A DNA stretch of 64,000 nt from JBHHUI01 sp965248775 (GTDB lineage Bacteria; Chloroflexota; Anaerolineae; Anaerolineales; JBHHUI01), in the NCBI GenBank assembly GCA_965248775.1, contig OZ252150.1, forward strand, positions 1,798,001-1,862,000, given 5' to 3'. Under the pieces are notes generated by a model. The model was given only the letters and a program-made list of their open reading frames with translations, searched no databases and had not been told where the DNA came from. The position numbers were made by a program, and so were the translations under genes. This document shows positions 1 through 8,399 of this stretch, in pieces; positions within the stretch are counted from its first letter, which is position 1, and each line of letters opens with the position of its first letter.

Positions 1-828
1 GAACCCATCGGCGCTGAGCCACTCACGGTAAGCCTTCATCTTTTCACCTGTATAGATGGCCGGCATCGGCGAAGGGATCCAGCCGGATTCATGGGCAACA
101 GTCGAATATGTTCGCGCGCCACCCTGCAGAAGTCCAAACTCCTTACCGGCTTCGAGGAGAGCGGCCTTGATTTCATCGTGTTCTTCCATCGGCCCAAACA
201 ACTCTAAGCCGGCTGCCCCAGCCATCCCGTGGCGTAGCACACGCACCGTGCGGCCGGCAATCTTGATCTCGCCCATGTTGAAGAACTTTATATCGGGGAG
301 CGCTCCGCCAGTGGCCTTTTCAAATATCTGCCAGGCGTTTGGGCCCTGTACTTCGAACCGATAACCCTTGCGAACCAAGGGGTTCGAGGGGCTGCGTTCG
401 TCGCGCTCGACCTTTACGTCGTAACCGCCGGTCGTCGCATGGAACTCCACCCAATGAGGGGCAACCGGACGGCTGACAATGTTGACCTTTTGGTCCTCCA
501 ACCCGAAGAGAATAGCGTCGCCGATTACGTAGCCGTCATAGTTACAGCAAACAAGTTGCTTGGCTTTGTCCCGGCCAAAATTCTTGAATGTGTTAACACC
601 CACATCAGACAGCAGCCGATGCACATCGGGGCCTTCCACATAAAGATCTGTCATATGATAGGACTGATCGAACAGGATAGCAGTCTTGCGCCAAGCCTCT
701 TGTTCATCACGCCAGTTTGTGTACTCGCTTGGAATCGGGAAGATATACGGCCCAACTTGGGCATTCCGCAGCATCTCGGCTGGGTTTCCCTCCCCCTGAA
801 TTTTTTCTTCAAGTGAGCTGTAATTCAT
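1..828 (-). CDS. LigM-like tetrahydrofolate-dependent O-demethylase (3' end outside window)
   Basis: The reverse strand is open from an ATG at 828 to the window edge (276 codons), with GGGAG eight bases upstream of the start. The protein is a GcvT-fold aminomethyltransferase-type enzyme. Its N-terminus (MNYSSLEEKIQGEGNPAEML, then FPIPSEYTNWRDEQ, FDQSYHMTDLYVEGPD, CCNYDGYVIGDAILF) matches the vanillate/3-O-methylgallate O-demethylase LigM group better than glycine-cleavage T proteins. LigM moves the aryl methyl group to THF, giving 5-methyl-THF and a catechol-type product. It is the last gene of a minus-strand catabolic run that also holds LigK/GalB/GalD-like genes, which fits methoxylated aromatic degradation. 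The substrate is inferred, and a dimethylglycine or sarcosine demethylase role is the alternative. Confidence 0.72.
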   Translation of the reverse strand, partial: MNYSSLEEKIQGEGNPAEMLRNAQVGPYIFPIPSEYTNWRDEQEAWRKTAILFDQSYHMTDLYVEGPDVHRLLSDVGVNTFKNFGRDKAKQLVCCNYDGYVIGDAILFGLEDQKVNIVSRPVAPHWVEFHATTGGYDVKVERDERSPSNPLVRKGYRFEVQGPNAWQIFEKATGGALPDIKFFNMGEIKIAGRTVRVLRHGMAGAAGLELFGPMEEHDEIKAALLEAGKEFGLLQGGARTYSTVAHESGWIPSPMPAIYTGEKMKAYREWLSADGF

Positions 829-886
829 GCCAATTGCTCCCGCTTAGAATTGGTTCGACAAACAATGCAAATGGTTAACAATTCGT

Positions 887-1366
887 TTAATCAACTTCGA
901 TCTCGATGATTCCTTCAATTTCAACCGGCTGACGGGCAACCAACCCACTAACGCCAACAGAACTGCGTGCGTGGCATCCTTTGTCCGGGCCGAATACTTC
1001 ATAAAAAAGATCGGAGGCACCATTGAGTACCATATTGTGACGCTCAAAATCATCGTGCGCGTTGATAAGACCGTGGATTTTGACAACCTGCTTCACATTA
1101 TCCAAATCGCCAATATGGAGTTTGATGGTCGCCAGCATTTTGATGGCGCAGGCGCGGGCTGTCTGATAAGCCTCCTTTTCGGACACTTCCAGTCCCACTT
1201 TGCCTCTTTTTTTCACTTGCTCGTCTTCGAGCAAATCCGCGCCATGGCCGGATACGAATAGCAAATTTCCGGCTCGGACTGCGCCCGTTCGATTTTTACT
1301 AGGCAGCTCCAACGGTGCAGGTAGCTCGATTCCCAGTTCTTTTAGTCGTGATTCAATATTGCCCAT
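887..1366 (-). CDS. RidA/YjgF/UK114 family protein (long type)
   Basis: 159 residues starting MGNIESRLKELGIELP, with the RidA features VRAGNLLFVSGHG, a central IKLHIGDLDNVKQVVKIHG strand-helix unit, and the C-terminal SSVGVSGLVARQPVEIEGI segment. This is the roughly 150-residue RidA subtype, not the 125-residue archetype. RidA proteins hydrolyse reactive enamine/imine intermediates, and some relatives act as deaminases in aromatic or amino acid catabolism. The start overlaps the end of the upstream oxidoreductase remnant by 14 bases, so the two were translationally coupled. The conserved Arg expected for imine deaminase activity may be R135 in HARSSVGV. The exact substrate is unknown. Confidence 0.85.
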   Translation of the reverse strand: MGNIESRLKELGIELPAPLELPSKNRTGAVRAGNLLFVSGHGADLLEDEQVKKRGKVGLEVSEKEAYQTARACAIKMLATIKLHIGDLDNVKQVVKIHGLINAHDDFERHNMVLNGASDLFYEVFGPDKGCHARSSVGVSGLVARQPVEIEGIIEIEVD

Positions 1367-1760
1367 TGCTGTACACTCCGGTACGCATCTTGTGCAGCTT
1401 GAATTTCTTCCAGTCCTTCAAAATCTCACGAGCAGCGTTATGACCCGGCACACCGGTTACGCCGCCACCAGGATGAGTCGACGCGCCACACTGATAGAGT
1501 GCCCTTATTGGTGAACGGTAGTCGGCGTAATGGGGGGCGGGACGCTTTAAAAACAATTGGTCGAGTGACATCTCGCCATGCAGCTCGTGACCGCGTGGCA
1601 TGCCCAGAATTCGCTCGATATCATTCGGCAGCAGGACCTGCATATCAATAATGCTATCGGAGAAACCAGGCGCAAATTCGTCCATGACATTCAGAACGTT
1701 CTTGACGAAATTGTCGCGCTCGGTGTCCCAGCTCGCGCCTTTGAGTTTATAGGACGCAAA
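1353..1760 (-). pseudogene. C-terminal remnant of a phytoene-dehydrogenase/PYROXD2-like FAD oxidoreductase
   Basis: Only the last ~135 residues are present. Diagnostic segments are YKLKGASWDTERDNF, GMPRGHELHGEMSLDQLF, RSPIRALYQCGASTHPGGG and VTGVPGHNAAREIL, the FAD-binding C-terminal signature of NAD(P)/FAD-dependent oxidoreductases related to PYROXD2 and CrtI. The N-terminal Rossmann half is missing: the homology stops near 1760, exactly where a transposase-like frame begins on the opposite strand. The gene was therefore truncated by a mobile element and is probably dead. An in-frame ATG at 1778 would only give a short fragment. The remnant overlaps the RidA start. Confidence 0.78.
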
Positions 1761-1769
1761 TCCACCGCA

Positions 1770-2174
1770 GAGCGTCATGGCATTACGCTGGTCTCTATGC
1801 TCGCAATGTCAAAGCAAAGTGGGCAGAAATCGCAAACACAGCCCTCGAAGTCCTCCGGCTCCAAATGCCGCTCTTTGACCTGGAGCCTTTGGCTACTTTT
1901 TTTAAGACCCTCACCTGGCGCGAACGCATAACCCGTGCCTGCCGGCAGGGCAGGTGAAGCAAGCTTCGGCTACGACCCGCTCGAATGCCAGAAATGCGGA
2001 TGCATCATGGAATTAGTTGAAATCTGGGAGCCCCAACGCGGCCATGTCTGGATGAAGCGCTGGCTCGAAACCCACCGCCAGCGCAAGGCGGCCCGCGATG
2101 CACTCTCCGCCCGTCTTGCCGCCCGCCCTGCTCGCTTCGCCCAACTCGCTTTCGCCTTCTACGACACTTCCTGA
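1770..2174 (+). pseudogene. IS91-like (Y2-type) transposase C-terminal fragment, frame-disrupted
   Basis: Two frames together give a transposase C-terminus. From about 1779 the frame reads HYAGLYARNVKAKWAEIA through FKTLTWRERI. After a short insertion rich in CCTGCCGGCAGG, the second frame (1950-2174) reads SFGYDPLECQKCGCIMELVE and ends near KRWLETHRQRKAARDAL. The zinc-finger-like DPLxCxKCGxxM element and the R(H)YxGLYA element are typical of IS91-type putative transposases. Only the 3' end survives, so the element is a relic. It sits at the broken 5' end of the FAD oxidoreductase and likely caused that truncation. Confidence 0.62.
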
Positions 2175-2184
2175 AAGGCCATGG

Positions 2185-2335
2185 ATCTCACCACCCAGTG
2201 CAGTACACATACCGACCCAGTTCGTTTCACGACGCAGTCTGCACGTCACGACCCAGTGCATACGTGACTGGGTGACTGTGCGGTACTGGGCTGGACTGTG
2301 TACTCGCCGGACCGGTCTGCGTTTCTCACGCTGAC
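2185..2335 (+). repeat. CAGT/ACTG-rich multi-hairpin element, copy A
   Basis: A non-coding stretch dense in CCCAGT and ACTGGG words that can fold into several short hairpins, for example ACCCAGT paired with ACTGGGT around 2250-2273. It shares near-identical same-strand words with 37147-37385: a 22-base word starting GTGACTGTGC with two differences, a 17-base word ending CGCACGT/TGCACGT with two differences, and CAGTKCGTTTCAC. It directly follows the IS91-like remnant. Its identity is unknown. Confidence 0.55.
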
Positions 2336-2385
2336 ACTTTTCGGGCTGCCTGGTCATCGAAAAGCGGCTGTTTTCCACACCCCTT

Positions 2386-3420
2386 TCAGCAGCGGGTGAT
2401 GGCACGACTCTTCAAAAAGACAGTGAATTGCATCGCCTTTGTGCTGCGGGAAGTGCAGCACAAAAAAGTATAATTTCCTAGATCTGAACACAGTTTGGGA
2501 TTTCCCTTTGGAATGTGTGCCAGCGCATGGGCTACAGAACCCGGAAATAAACAGGCGGTCGCTACACTCACAGCGCCTAGGACACCGATGGAGGAGTGCA
2601 GCACATGTGGAATAAAAGTACGTGATGCAATCAACCCCTCTCCCCTCGGGGGCGCCAGCAGCGTCATTTTTGGAACCGTTTTGTCAGCTACATTGCCCAA
2701 GTTCATCAATGCCCCGGCTTCAAGCCGCATTCGTTCGAGCCTCAATTTGAGCTTCGTGTCCTGGTCGAACTCCAGTTTCGATTCATAGCCCGACTTACCG
2801 ACGTCGGCAGCTGCCATAAGAACGACCGGCATTCCGTTGTCAATCAACGTCACGTCCACGCCTTCGATATTGTCGCAAACGTTTCCGGTGGGAAACAACG
2901 CCCCGCAACTCGATCCCATTGTATCCAGGAATTCGATCATGATTGGGGCGTCCGTCCCCGGCACCCCATCGATTCTGGCCGAGCCTTCATTAGTTACAAT
3001 TCCATCAGGCGTTCGTAACCGTAATATTGCAATACTGTCCGAGTTCTCCATATAAACCGCGATGGTAGTTTCGGAACCATTGACGTGAACGAGACTACGT
3101 TCAATCGCAAATGGCCCCACACCGGCCAATATATTTCCGCAATTCTGCTTGGTGGTCGTCAAAGCTTCATCCACCGAAACCTGGACGAATAGATAGTCCA
3201 CATCGATGCCGGGACGTTGCGAGGGTTTTACTATGGCAACTTTACTGGTTAAAGGATCTGCCCCTCCCACTCCGTCTATCTGGCGAGGGTCTGGTGAACC
3301 CATAACCGCCAGCAACACCTGGTTTAACAAACTTGCATCCGCCGGGAGATCTGCAGCCAGAAAATATGCTCCCTTTGAAGTACCCCCTCGGGCTAACATG
3401 CACGGAATACTTGTCTGCAT
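2386..3420 (-). CDS. PrpF-family tautomerase, 4-oxalomesaconate tautomerase (GalD)-like, altered C-terminus
   Basis: Begins MQTSIPCMLARGGTSKGAYF, the PrpF/GalD N-terminal signature (MRGGTSKG). It continues with DGVGGADPLTSKVAIV, TTKQNCGNILAGVGPFAIE and FLDTMGSSCGALFPTGN, which contain the catalytic-type Cys and Lys segments of the diaminopimelate-epimerase-like fold. GalD isomerises the keto and enol forms of 4-oxalomesaconate in gallate degradation, and GalB- and LigK-like genes lie upstream in the same run. Family similarity stops after IPKGNPKL (about residue 305 of 344). The expected EHPSG and C-terminal strand segments are replaced by an unrelated Cys-rich tail, so the 3' end was probably replaced during rearrangement near 2490. 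The enzyme may be inactive. Confidence 0.68.
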   Translation of the reverse strand: MQTSIPCMLARGGTSKGAYFLAADLPADASLLNQVLLAVMGSPDPRQIDGVGGADPLTSKVAIVKPSQRPGIDVDYLFVQVSVDEALTTTKQNCGNILAGVGPFAIERSLVHVNGSETTIAVYMENSDSIAILRLRTPDGIVTNEGSARIDGVPGTDAPIMIEFLDTMGSSCGALFPTGNVCDNIEGVDVTLIDNGMPVVLMAAADVGKSGYESKLEFDQDTKLKLRLERMRLEAGALMNLGNVADKTVPKMTLLAPPRGEGLIASRTFIPHVLHSSIGVLGAVSVATACLFPGSVAHALAHIPKGNPKLCSDLGNYTFLCCTSRSTKAMQFTVFLKSRAITRC

Positions 3421-3446
3421 AGGCGCTTGCCTACTTGCCTTGAAAA

Positions 3447-4139
3447 TTATTCCTTGTAATCAGCCAACATCTGAATAACTTCATCTGTGGGACGCACATC
3501 ACCAAAGCTCTGGATCACAGATGTAAATCCAGCCAAGTGGTCATCCGCATGTCGGGCCGCGTTGCCATCGTTTACCATAACCACGCGATAATCCAGCATC
3601 ATGGCATCGCGGGCCGAAGTTTCACAACAGAAATTGGTTACTGTGCCCGCAAACAGGATGTTTTCAATTCCCTCTGCATCCAACAGCTCTTTCGTATTGC
3701 CACGGCCGGGGACAAAGGCACTGAAGCGACTCTTGTAGGCAAAGAGATCATCCGGTTGCGTCTCCAGTTCAGGATAGAGTTCATGTCCCGGATGACCTGG
3801 GGTAAGGTTTTCTTGATGGGCTATGGCCTTTTCTTCAGTGAAAAAGTATTCATGATAAATAGGCCACAGACTCTCCCCCGAGGGATCACCAGATCTTAAT
3901 TGCACCCAGCAAACCTTGCCTCCCATCTCTCTCACCGCTTTTGCCAACCGATTGATATTCGGGACAATGTCACGTGCCGAGGGGGTTTCCATTGGCTGTC
4001 CTTCACCAACAAAACTTACTTGCATGTCAATTACAGCCAACGCGGTTTTTTTAGGATCAAGGGTATCGAATACATGTAAGCGTCCCCGTTTATTCATAAC
4101 GCGTTTAATTACGTAATCCGGTATTTCAACTCCAGGCAT
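3447..4139 (-). CDS. Isochorismatase-family cysteine hydrolase (RutB / N-carbamoylsarcosine amidase-like)
   Basis: 230 residues with the family triad visible: the Asp in ALAVIDMQVSF, the Lys in YKSRFSAF and the nucleophile Cys in GTVTNFCCETSARDAM. The cis-peptide-type GTVTN segment is also present. Close relatives hydrolyse ureidoacrylate, N-carbamoylsarcosine, nicotinamide or maleamate. In this neighbourhood either a maleamate/ureido role in ring-fission catabolism or an N-carbamoylsarcosine role (feeding a sarcosine-type reductase) would make sense. The sequence does not decide. The gene lies 26 bases upstream of the GalD-like gene, so the two are probably co-transcribed. It appears intact. 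Confidence 0.82.
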   Translation of the reverse strand: MPGVEIPDYVIKRVMNKRGRLHVFDTLDPKKTALAVIDMQVSFVGEGQPMETPSARDIVPNINRLAKAVREMGGKVCWVQLRSGDPSGESLWPIYHEYFFTEEKAIAHQENLTPGHPGHELYPELETQPDDLFAYKSRFSAFVPGRGNTKELLDAEGIENILFAGTVTNFCCETSARDAMMLDYRVVMVNDGNAARHADDHLAGFTSVIQSFGDVRPTDEVIQMLADYKE

Positions 4140-4579
4140 TTCGATCTCCTTACAGTATGATTTGCTGTCCCTTAATTATTTTGCCGTAAATTTCGCTGGA
4201 TTTGTCAATCCAGCGAGAGCGAATTAGTCCCGCCCTTATTGCAGTTCTCTATAGGAATGGTAATTGGTAATTGGTAGCTCCTGTAATAACACCATTAACA
4301 ATAATCCATTGGGGTTAAGCTTCTGCCTTGGTAATTTCGACAATGCCATTATCGGCATCCACCTTCACCCAATCACCGCTATTGATAACCTCCAGGGGGT
4401 CCTGATCCAGATCCGTGATTGCCGGAACCCGGGTAACCACGGCCCCCAGGGCTATCTTGGTGGTCATGATATTAAAAATCATCGCCTTAGGTGCGGCACC
4501 GTTCAAGCGTGTCGTCTGAAAATGACTGGACCAACCAGATGAACCTTTCGCCCCGGGAAAGACCAATACTTTATCCTTA

Positions 4580-6040
4580 CTCGAGTGTTGTGATTTGAGT
4601 GAAAAGGCTCAAGCAGCCAAAGAGTAAGCCTGCTTGGCGAATAAGTACGAGAAGACTTGTTGCTCGTCAGTACCGTCAGACAGAGAGCCGTGAGCCTGCA
4701 AGATCAATGCTTCGATTAGCTGCTGGCTTTGTTGGCGAATAACCTGCCCGATGGATTGGATGGGCGCGCAGACCTTGTCACGACGCGATGTGGGCAAACA
4801 GTGCAGGTGCAGGAACGAATAGGCCACGAAGACCAGTGACCAGTGCTTATGAATGGCGGCGGCCGAGCGCATGCGATATTCGTGGAGCCCCAGGTTCTGT
4901 TTGGCGTCTTGATAAAAGGTCTCAATCGGCCAACGGAGCAGATAGGTTGCGATGATCTTCTTGGCATCCCAACTGAGATGGCTGCTGACCAGCACGGCAT
5001 AGGTGCCGGTTAAATCAGGCTTGGCAAAGCTGATGACCAGCCGTACCTTCCCCAAAGTCGGGATGCGTACATTCTTGCTGAAGCAGTAGTAGGTCTGCTC
5101 GCCCACTTGCATCGGTTTGAAAGCGGAAGGTGGGATAAGCGGCACTAGGTCCTGCACCTTGATGTGCGGACCATCAAAGCGCATGCGTTCGCCGGAAGCA
5201 TCCTGGAGCACAAAGCTGTTGGTGATAAGGTTGCGGTTGTTTTTCAGCAGGCTGATCCAGTGCTTGCCATGCGCACTGAGAACTTCGAGCAATTCGGGTG
5301 CCAGGTACCAGGCGTCGAACAGCACCGTTTCAAAGGGCAAATCGTGCGCCAGCGCCGCCTTGACCAGTTCAGCCGCCAGCGAAATCTTGGTCTGAAAAGA
5401 TTCGTCCAGAGCCCGGAACTCTGGGTCGGCCAGCAAGGTGGGTGCGACTTGACGTTTGAAGCGATTACGCTCCTTCTTGGTTTTCGGGATCGTAGCGTCG
5501 GGCAACAGTTTCTTGACGAACGCTTCCCAGTCGGTGACTTCTTCGTAGCGCCGGTACAGTCGCCAGTCGGCCGGAAAGCGAACCGCGCCGCTGATGTAGT
5601 GGCCGGTGACCAGATTGTGCGCTAGCGGATACATGTGGTTGCCGTGGTTGTAATGTTGGTCAATGTATACGAACAGACTGCCGACGTGCTCGCACAAAGT
5701 ATCATCGATGGCCAGCATCGATTTGCGGGCGCCCTGGCGCTGACGCTTGGTTTGCTGGAATAAGTATGCAATGCGTTCCTGGTTCAGTTCCGCGGCATCC
5801 CAGTTCGCTTCCGACAAGAAGCGCGACAGGTTGGTCTTGTCAGCGCTATCCAACAGGCAGCGCGTCATGTTCGCCATCGACTTGTTCTTCAACACAATCA
5901 GTCCGGTTAGATAATTCTCGAAATGCCGGAACTGACAGCGGTTTTCAAACACCCCGCGAAAGCTGGCGCTGTGCTCTGATACGATGGGAAGTTGCATCTG
6001 CCGAATATGCCCTAAGATCACTCAAATCACAACACTCGAG
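4580..6040 (-). mobile_element. IS4-superfamily insertion sequence (1461 bp)
   Basis: Perfect 23-bp terminal inverted repeats (CTCGAGTGTTGTGATTTGAG...) lie at both ends. They are flanked by a 7-bp direct repeat ATCCTTA (4573-4579 and 6041-6047), read as the target-site duplication. The element carries one transposase gene and interrupts the aconitase X small subunit. Confidence 0.9.
4609..6021 (-). CDS. IS4/IS701-type DDE transposase
   Basis: 470 residues, full length and uninterrupted. The DDE residues can be placed: first Asp in SMLAIDDTLCEH, second in ETVLFDAWYLAPE, and the Glu in the YREK motif YLLRWPIETFYQDAK (Y-2-R-3-E-6-K), the hallmark of the IS4 group. The N-terminal SRFLSEANWDAAELNQER resembles the IS701 branch, but the 7-bp target duplication is unlike the 4-bp duplication I recall for IS701. 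The family call is therefore IS4 superfamily only. The intact frame and perfect repeats suggest recent activity. Confidence 0.88.
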   Translation of the reverse strand: MILGHIRQMQLPIVSEHSASFRGVFENRCQFRHFENYLTGLIVLKNKSMANMTRCLLDSADKTNLSRFLSEANWDAAELNQERIAYLFQQTKRQRQGARKSMLAIDDTLCEHVGSLFVYIDQHYNHGNHMYPLAHNLVTGHYISGAVRFPADWRLYRRYEEVTDWEAFVKKLLPDATIPKTKKERNRFKRQVAPTLLADPEFRALDESFQTKISLAAELVKAALAHDLPFETVLFDAWYLAPELLEVLSAHGKHWISLLKNNRNLITNSFVLQDASGERMRFDGPHIKVQDLVPLIPPSAFKPMQVGEQTYYCFSKNVRIPTLGKVRLVISFAKPDLTGTYAVLVSSHLSWDAKKIIATYLLRWPIETFYQDAKQNLGLHEYRMRSAAAIHKHWSLVFVAYSFLHLHCLPTSRRDKVCAPIQSIGQVIRQQSQQLIEALILQAHGSLSDGTDEQQVFSYLFAKQAYSLAA

Positions 6041-6627
6041 ATCCTTAAAGGATTGCCCCCTTAACTCGTGGCGCACCTCGGTAATGATGACCGTCTTGGA
6101 ATCAATACCGCCGAATCCGGAAATAGTGTGCTTAGTGACGAGCGCTTCGCCTTCCGCCACACCTGCCACCACAAGTCGTCCATGCAAAATGATCTTTTTA
6201 CTCACGACAGGCTCCCAAGCCAACGACCAGTTATGGCTGCTTGCACACATTGTTTAGTTGTCCCTAACCAGGTTTCGAATCCGAGAATCGCCGGCAAGTA
6301 ATGGGCCTGTTTACAGGAATCTATGGCTGCTACCTTGGTGCCTTCCGGGAACACCTTACTTAAAGCCGCACAACTGTCGACCATGAGGTAGGCCCCCGCC
6401 AATTCAAGTATTTTTGTATACCCCATTCGATCCGCCTCGGTTTTGAGCGCTCGCGGCGTAAACATCCACAGATCTGTGTTTTCAGAAAGCTTTTTGCCTT
6501 CTAACAAATCGGCAACCAATTGGACTTGTTCAAGTGATGCGTGCGGGCAGCCCAGCATCACAAAATCCACATTCGGATCCCGTCCAGTATTAAAGTACTC
6601 ATACGCGGTTTTACGCTCCTGCGGACC

Positions 6628-7446
6628 GGTAGTGGTTACATGGTAACTGATGGGGACCACGCTGTATTGTAGTAATGGAGATACAACTTGAGTACAGCTT
6701 CATGGTAAACGTCGGACTTGGAGAAAGAAAGAGTTTTGCGCACGAAGCGAGCCAGTCTCTGGCGCAAGGTGTTGTTCCAGCGTTCCACGTGAGATGTCTG
6801 GCCGCTTTCTTTGCCGACACTTTGGTGAGTGTCGTTTGGTAAAACCTTCTGGTAAGCGTGCCAGAAGTCGCTGAAGGAGCAACACGCTTTGTAGGATGCT
6901 GGGATGGATTTCTATAACGCGCGACAACTTTTTTCACTGCGGTCGCCAATAAAATAGGCCACCACTTGGCGCGTGCGCCGACACAGCGCGACCCATATCC
7001 AACGTTTATCGTTTTTTGTGCGTACAAATGACCATAATTCATCCAATTCCAGCACATCATCCGTTTTTACGGTTTCTAAAGTGTCAGCCAGGTTCGGCAT
7101 AGCGCCGGCCTTCTCCAGAATCCAGCGTGCTAATGTCTGCCGCGCGATGCCAAAGATGCGCTCAATGCCGCGCATACTGGCTCGCTCTCGATAGGTGCGT
7201 AGGACAAATTCTCTGATGAACTCAGGATAAGAACGGCTTTGCGGTTCCAACATTCCATAAGCGGCGCAATCGAGACAATGAAACTTCTGACCGCCTTTAT
7301 AGTCTGTACCATTCTTGACAATGTTGAGGCTCCTGCACTTTGAACACTCATGCGTGATGACACTCTGGATCATTTTGGCGCTCCTCTGTTTGGCAGGCCA
7401 ACAACTTACTTTTTCCAGACTCATCAGTCAACATGTAACCACTACC
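6628..7446 (-). mobile_element. IS1-family element, copy 1 (819 bp)
   Basis: The ends read GGTAGTGGTTACATG at 6628 and its complement at 7446, flanked by the 8-bp target duplication TGCGGACC (6620-6627 and 7447-7454). It matches the copy at 8400-9218 almost base for base. The only difference I see is T instead of C at 6913. It is inserted in the aconitase X large subunit. Confidence 0.95.
6636..7424 (-). pseudogene. IS1 transposase with an internal amber codon
   Basis: Same 262-codon frame as the intact copy at 8408-9196, but the Trp codon in CRALWKSI has become TAG (6912-6914). Translation stops after 170 residues, before the last catalytic residue region around HVERWNNTLRQRL. This copy can move only if supplied with transposase in trans, for example by its neighbour. 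Confidence 0.92.
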
Positions 7447-8399
7447 TGCGGACCAAAGCGGAGAGTTTCGACCGGGTTGCCGCCACCAAAGGCTGCCTCG
7501 AGTGTTGGTGCTTCCGGCGTAATACCGACTAGGTGATACATTTCCACACCACCGGAGCTCGAAGCTGACGCACCAAAGTGCTTGAGTTTATCATGATGGG
7601 GTACACCGTTAAGGCCGGTCAATACGGGAATGTTTTCGTGCACCATTTCACCCACGTAGTATCCCAGCAAGCCCCAATCCAGCATGTCGTCCACAGGGTA
7701 TTCAACTTCCACGAGATGGGTGCCGAAACGGTTTTCCAGAATGTGGTACCCCCAGTAGGGGATCTTCCCAACCAGCGCAGCGGCCGCCGAACTGTGGGCA
7801 CCCTCAACATTCGAGCGTGCGCCGATGACTGAGTTGATATATACAACGGCCGAGGATTCCATCCAGGCACAGTGCTCACCAAACCCCGGCACATTGCCTA
7901 TCTGATAGGGTGTGCAAGTATTGCACTGTTGGATGCCAACCCGCGAACAAAATTTGCTGGTGTTTTCGACCAAGTGGCGGGTCTCTTCACTGACGCGTTG
8001 GACTTCGTATAGATCCGGATCCATAGCTTCTATCAGCCTATAGGTTTTCGCCTTGAACGGTGGAATCTCCAGGGTCTTATCACTGTCGAGGTTCAATAGT
8101 GAAAAAACGGCGTCCATATCCATCTTTTTGTCGGGCGGCAACACATCCCTGCGACCCGGCAGCGAGCCGACAATGCCGCCGCAGACATTATTCGTATCCA
8201 CCAGTCTCTCAGCACCCAATGCCTCGCCATATCTCGCCAGCAGGTCCATGGCATGTGCGCATGCTTCGCCTTCCATACCCTCTACTATGGCTTGTTCATC
8301 GTCTGTCAATTTCATAACCACACTATGCCTTATTGAATCTCGTTCATTGGGTCAATGTTGGCTAAACAGGCATCCCAGCAACCGCATAGTTGCCTTTTG

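Larger units (their letters stand above)
4315..6205 (-). pseudogene. Aconitase X small (swivelling) subunit, split by an IS4-type element
   Basis: The GTG start at 6205 overlaps the TGA stop of the large-subunit gene (GTGA). The N-terminal part reads SKKIILHGRLVVAGVAEGEA up to GQSFKD at 6041. The C-terminal part (4572-4315) resumes KVLVFPGAKGSSGW and ends VKVDADNGIVEITKAEA. Joining 6205-6041 to 4572-4315 gives an uninterrupted 140-residue DUF126/AcnX swivel-domain protein, so the 1461-bp element inserted without other damage. The AcnX small subunit closes the active site over the large subunit in cis-3-hydroxyproline or mevalonate-5-phosphate dehydratase-like enzymes. The substrate here is unknown. 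Confidence 0.88.
6202..8321 (-). pseudogene. Aconitase X large (catalytic) subunit, split by IS1 copy 1
   Basis: Segments 8321-7447 and 6619-6202 join in frame to 431 codons once IS1 and one 8-bp target duplication are removed (RFGPQ joins ERKTAYEYF). The protein is the AcnX catalytic domain (former DUF521): KLTDDEQAIVEGMEGE at the start, then CSRVGIQQCNTCTPYQ, WMESSAVVYINSVIGARSN and VMLGCPHASLEQ with conserved Cys residues that hold the Fe-S cluster. AcnX enzymes dehydrate hydroxy acids such as cis-3-hydroxy-L-proline or mevalonate 5-phosphate. Within this aromatic-type cluster it might act on a hydroxy-dicarboxylate, which is speculative. The insertion near codon 292 inactivates it as sequenced. 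Confidence 0.9.

Noticed and set aside
56..816. Two plus-strand open frames of 102 and 125 codons
   Set aside because: They lie antisense to the continuous LigM-like coding frame, which carries clear homology. They have no family features.
2330..2480. Minus-strand frame ending HCLFEESCHHPLLKGVWKTAAFR as a gene remnant
   Set aside because: It looks protein-like and may be a transposase tail, but no family could be recognised and its borders are unclear.
5945..6250. 101-codon minus-strand frame crossing the IS4-type border
   Set aside because: It is the aconitase X small-subunit N-terminus running into the IS end. Annotated instead as an interrupted gene.
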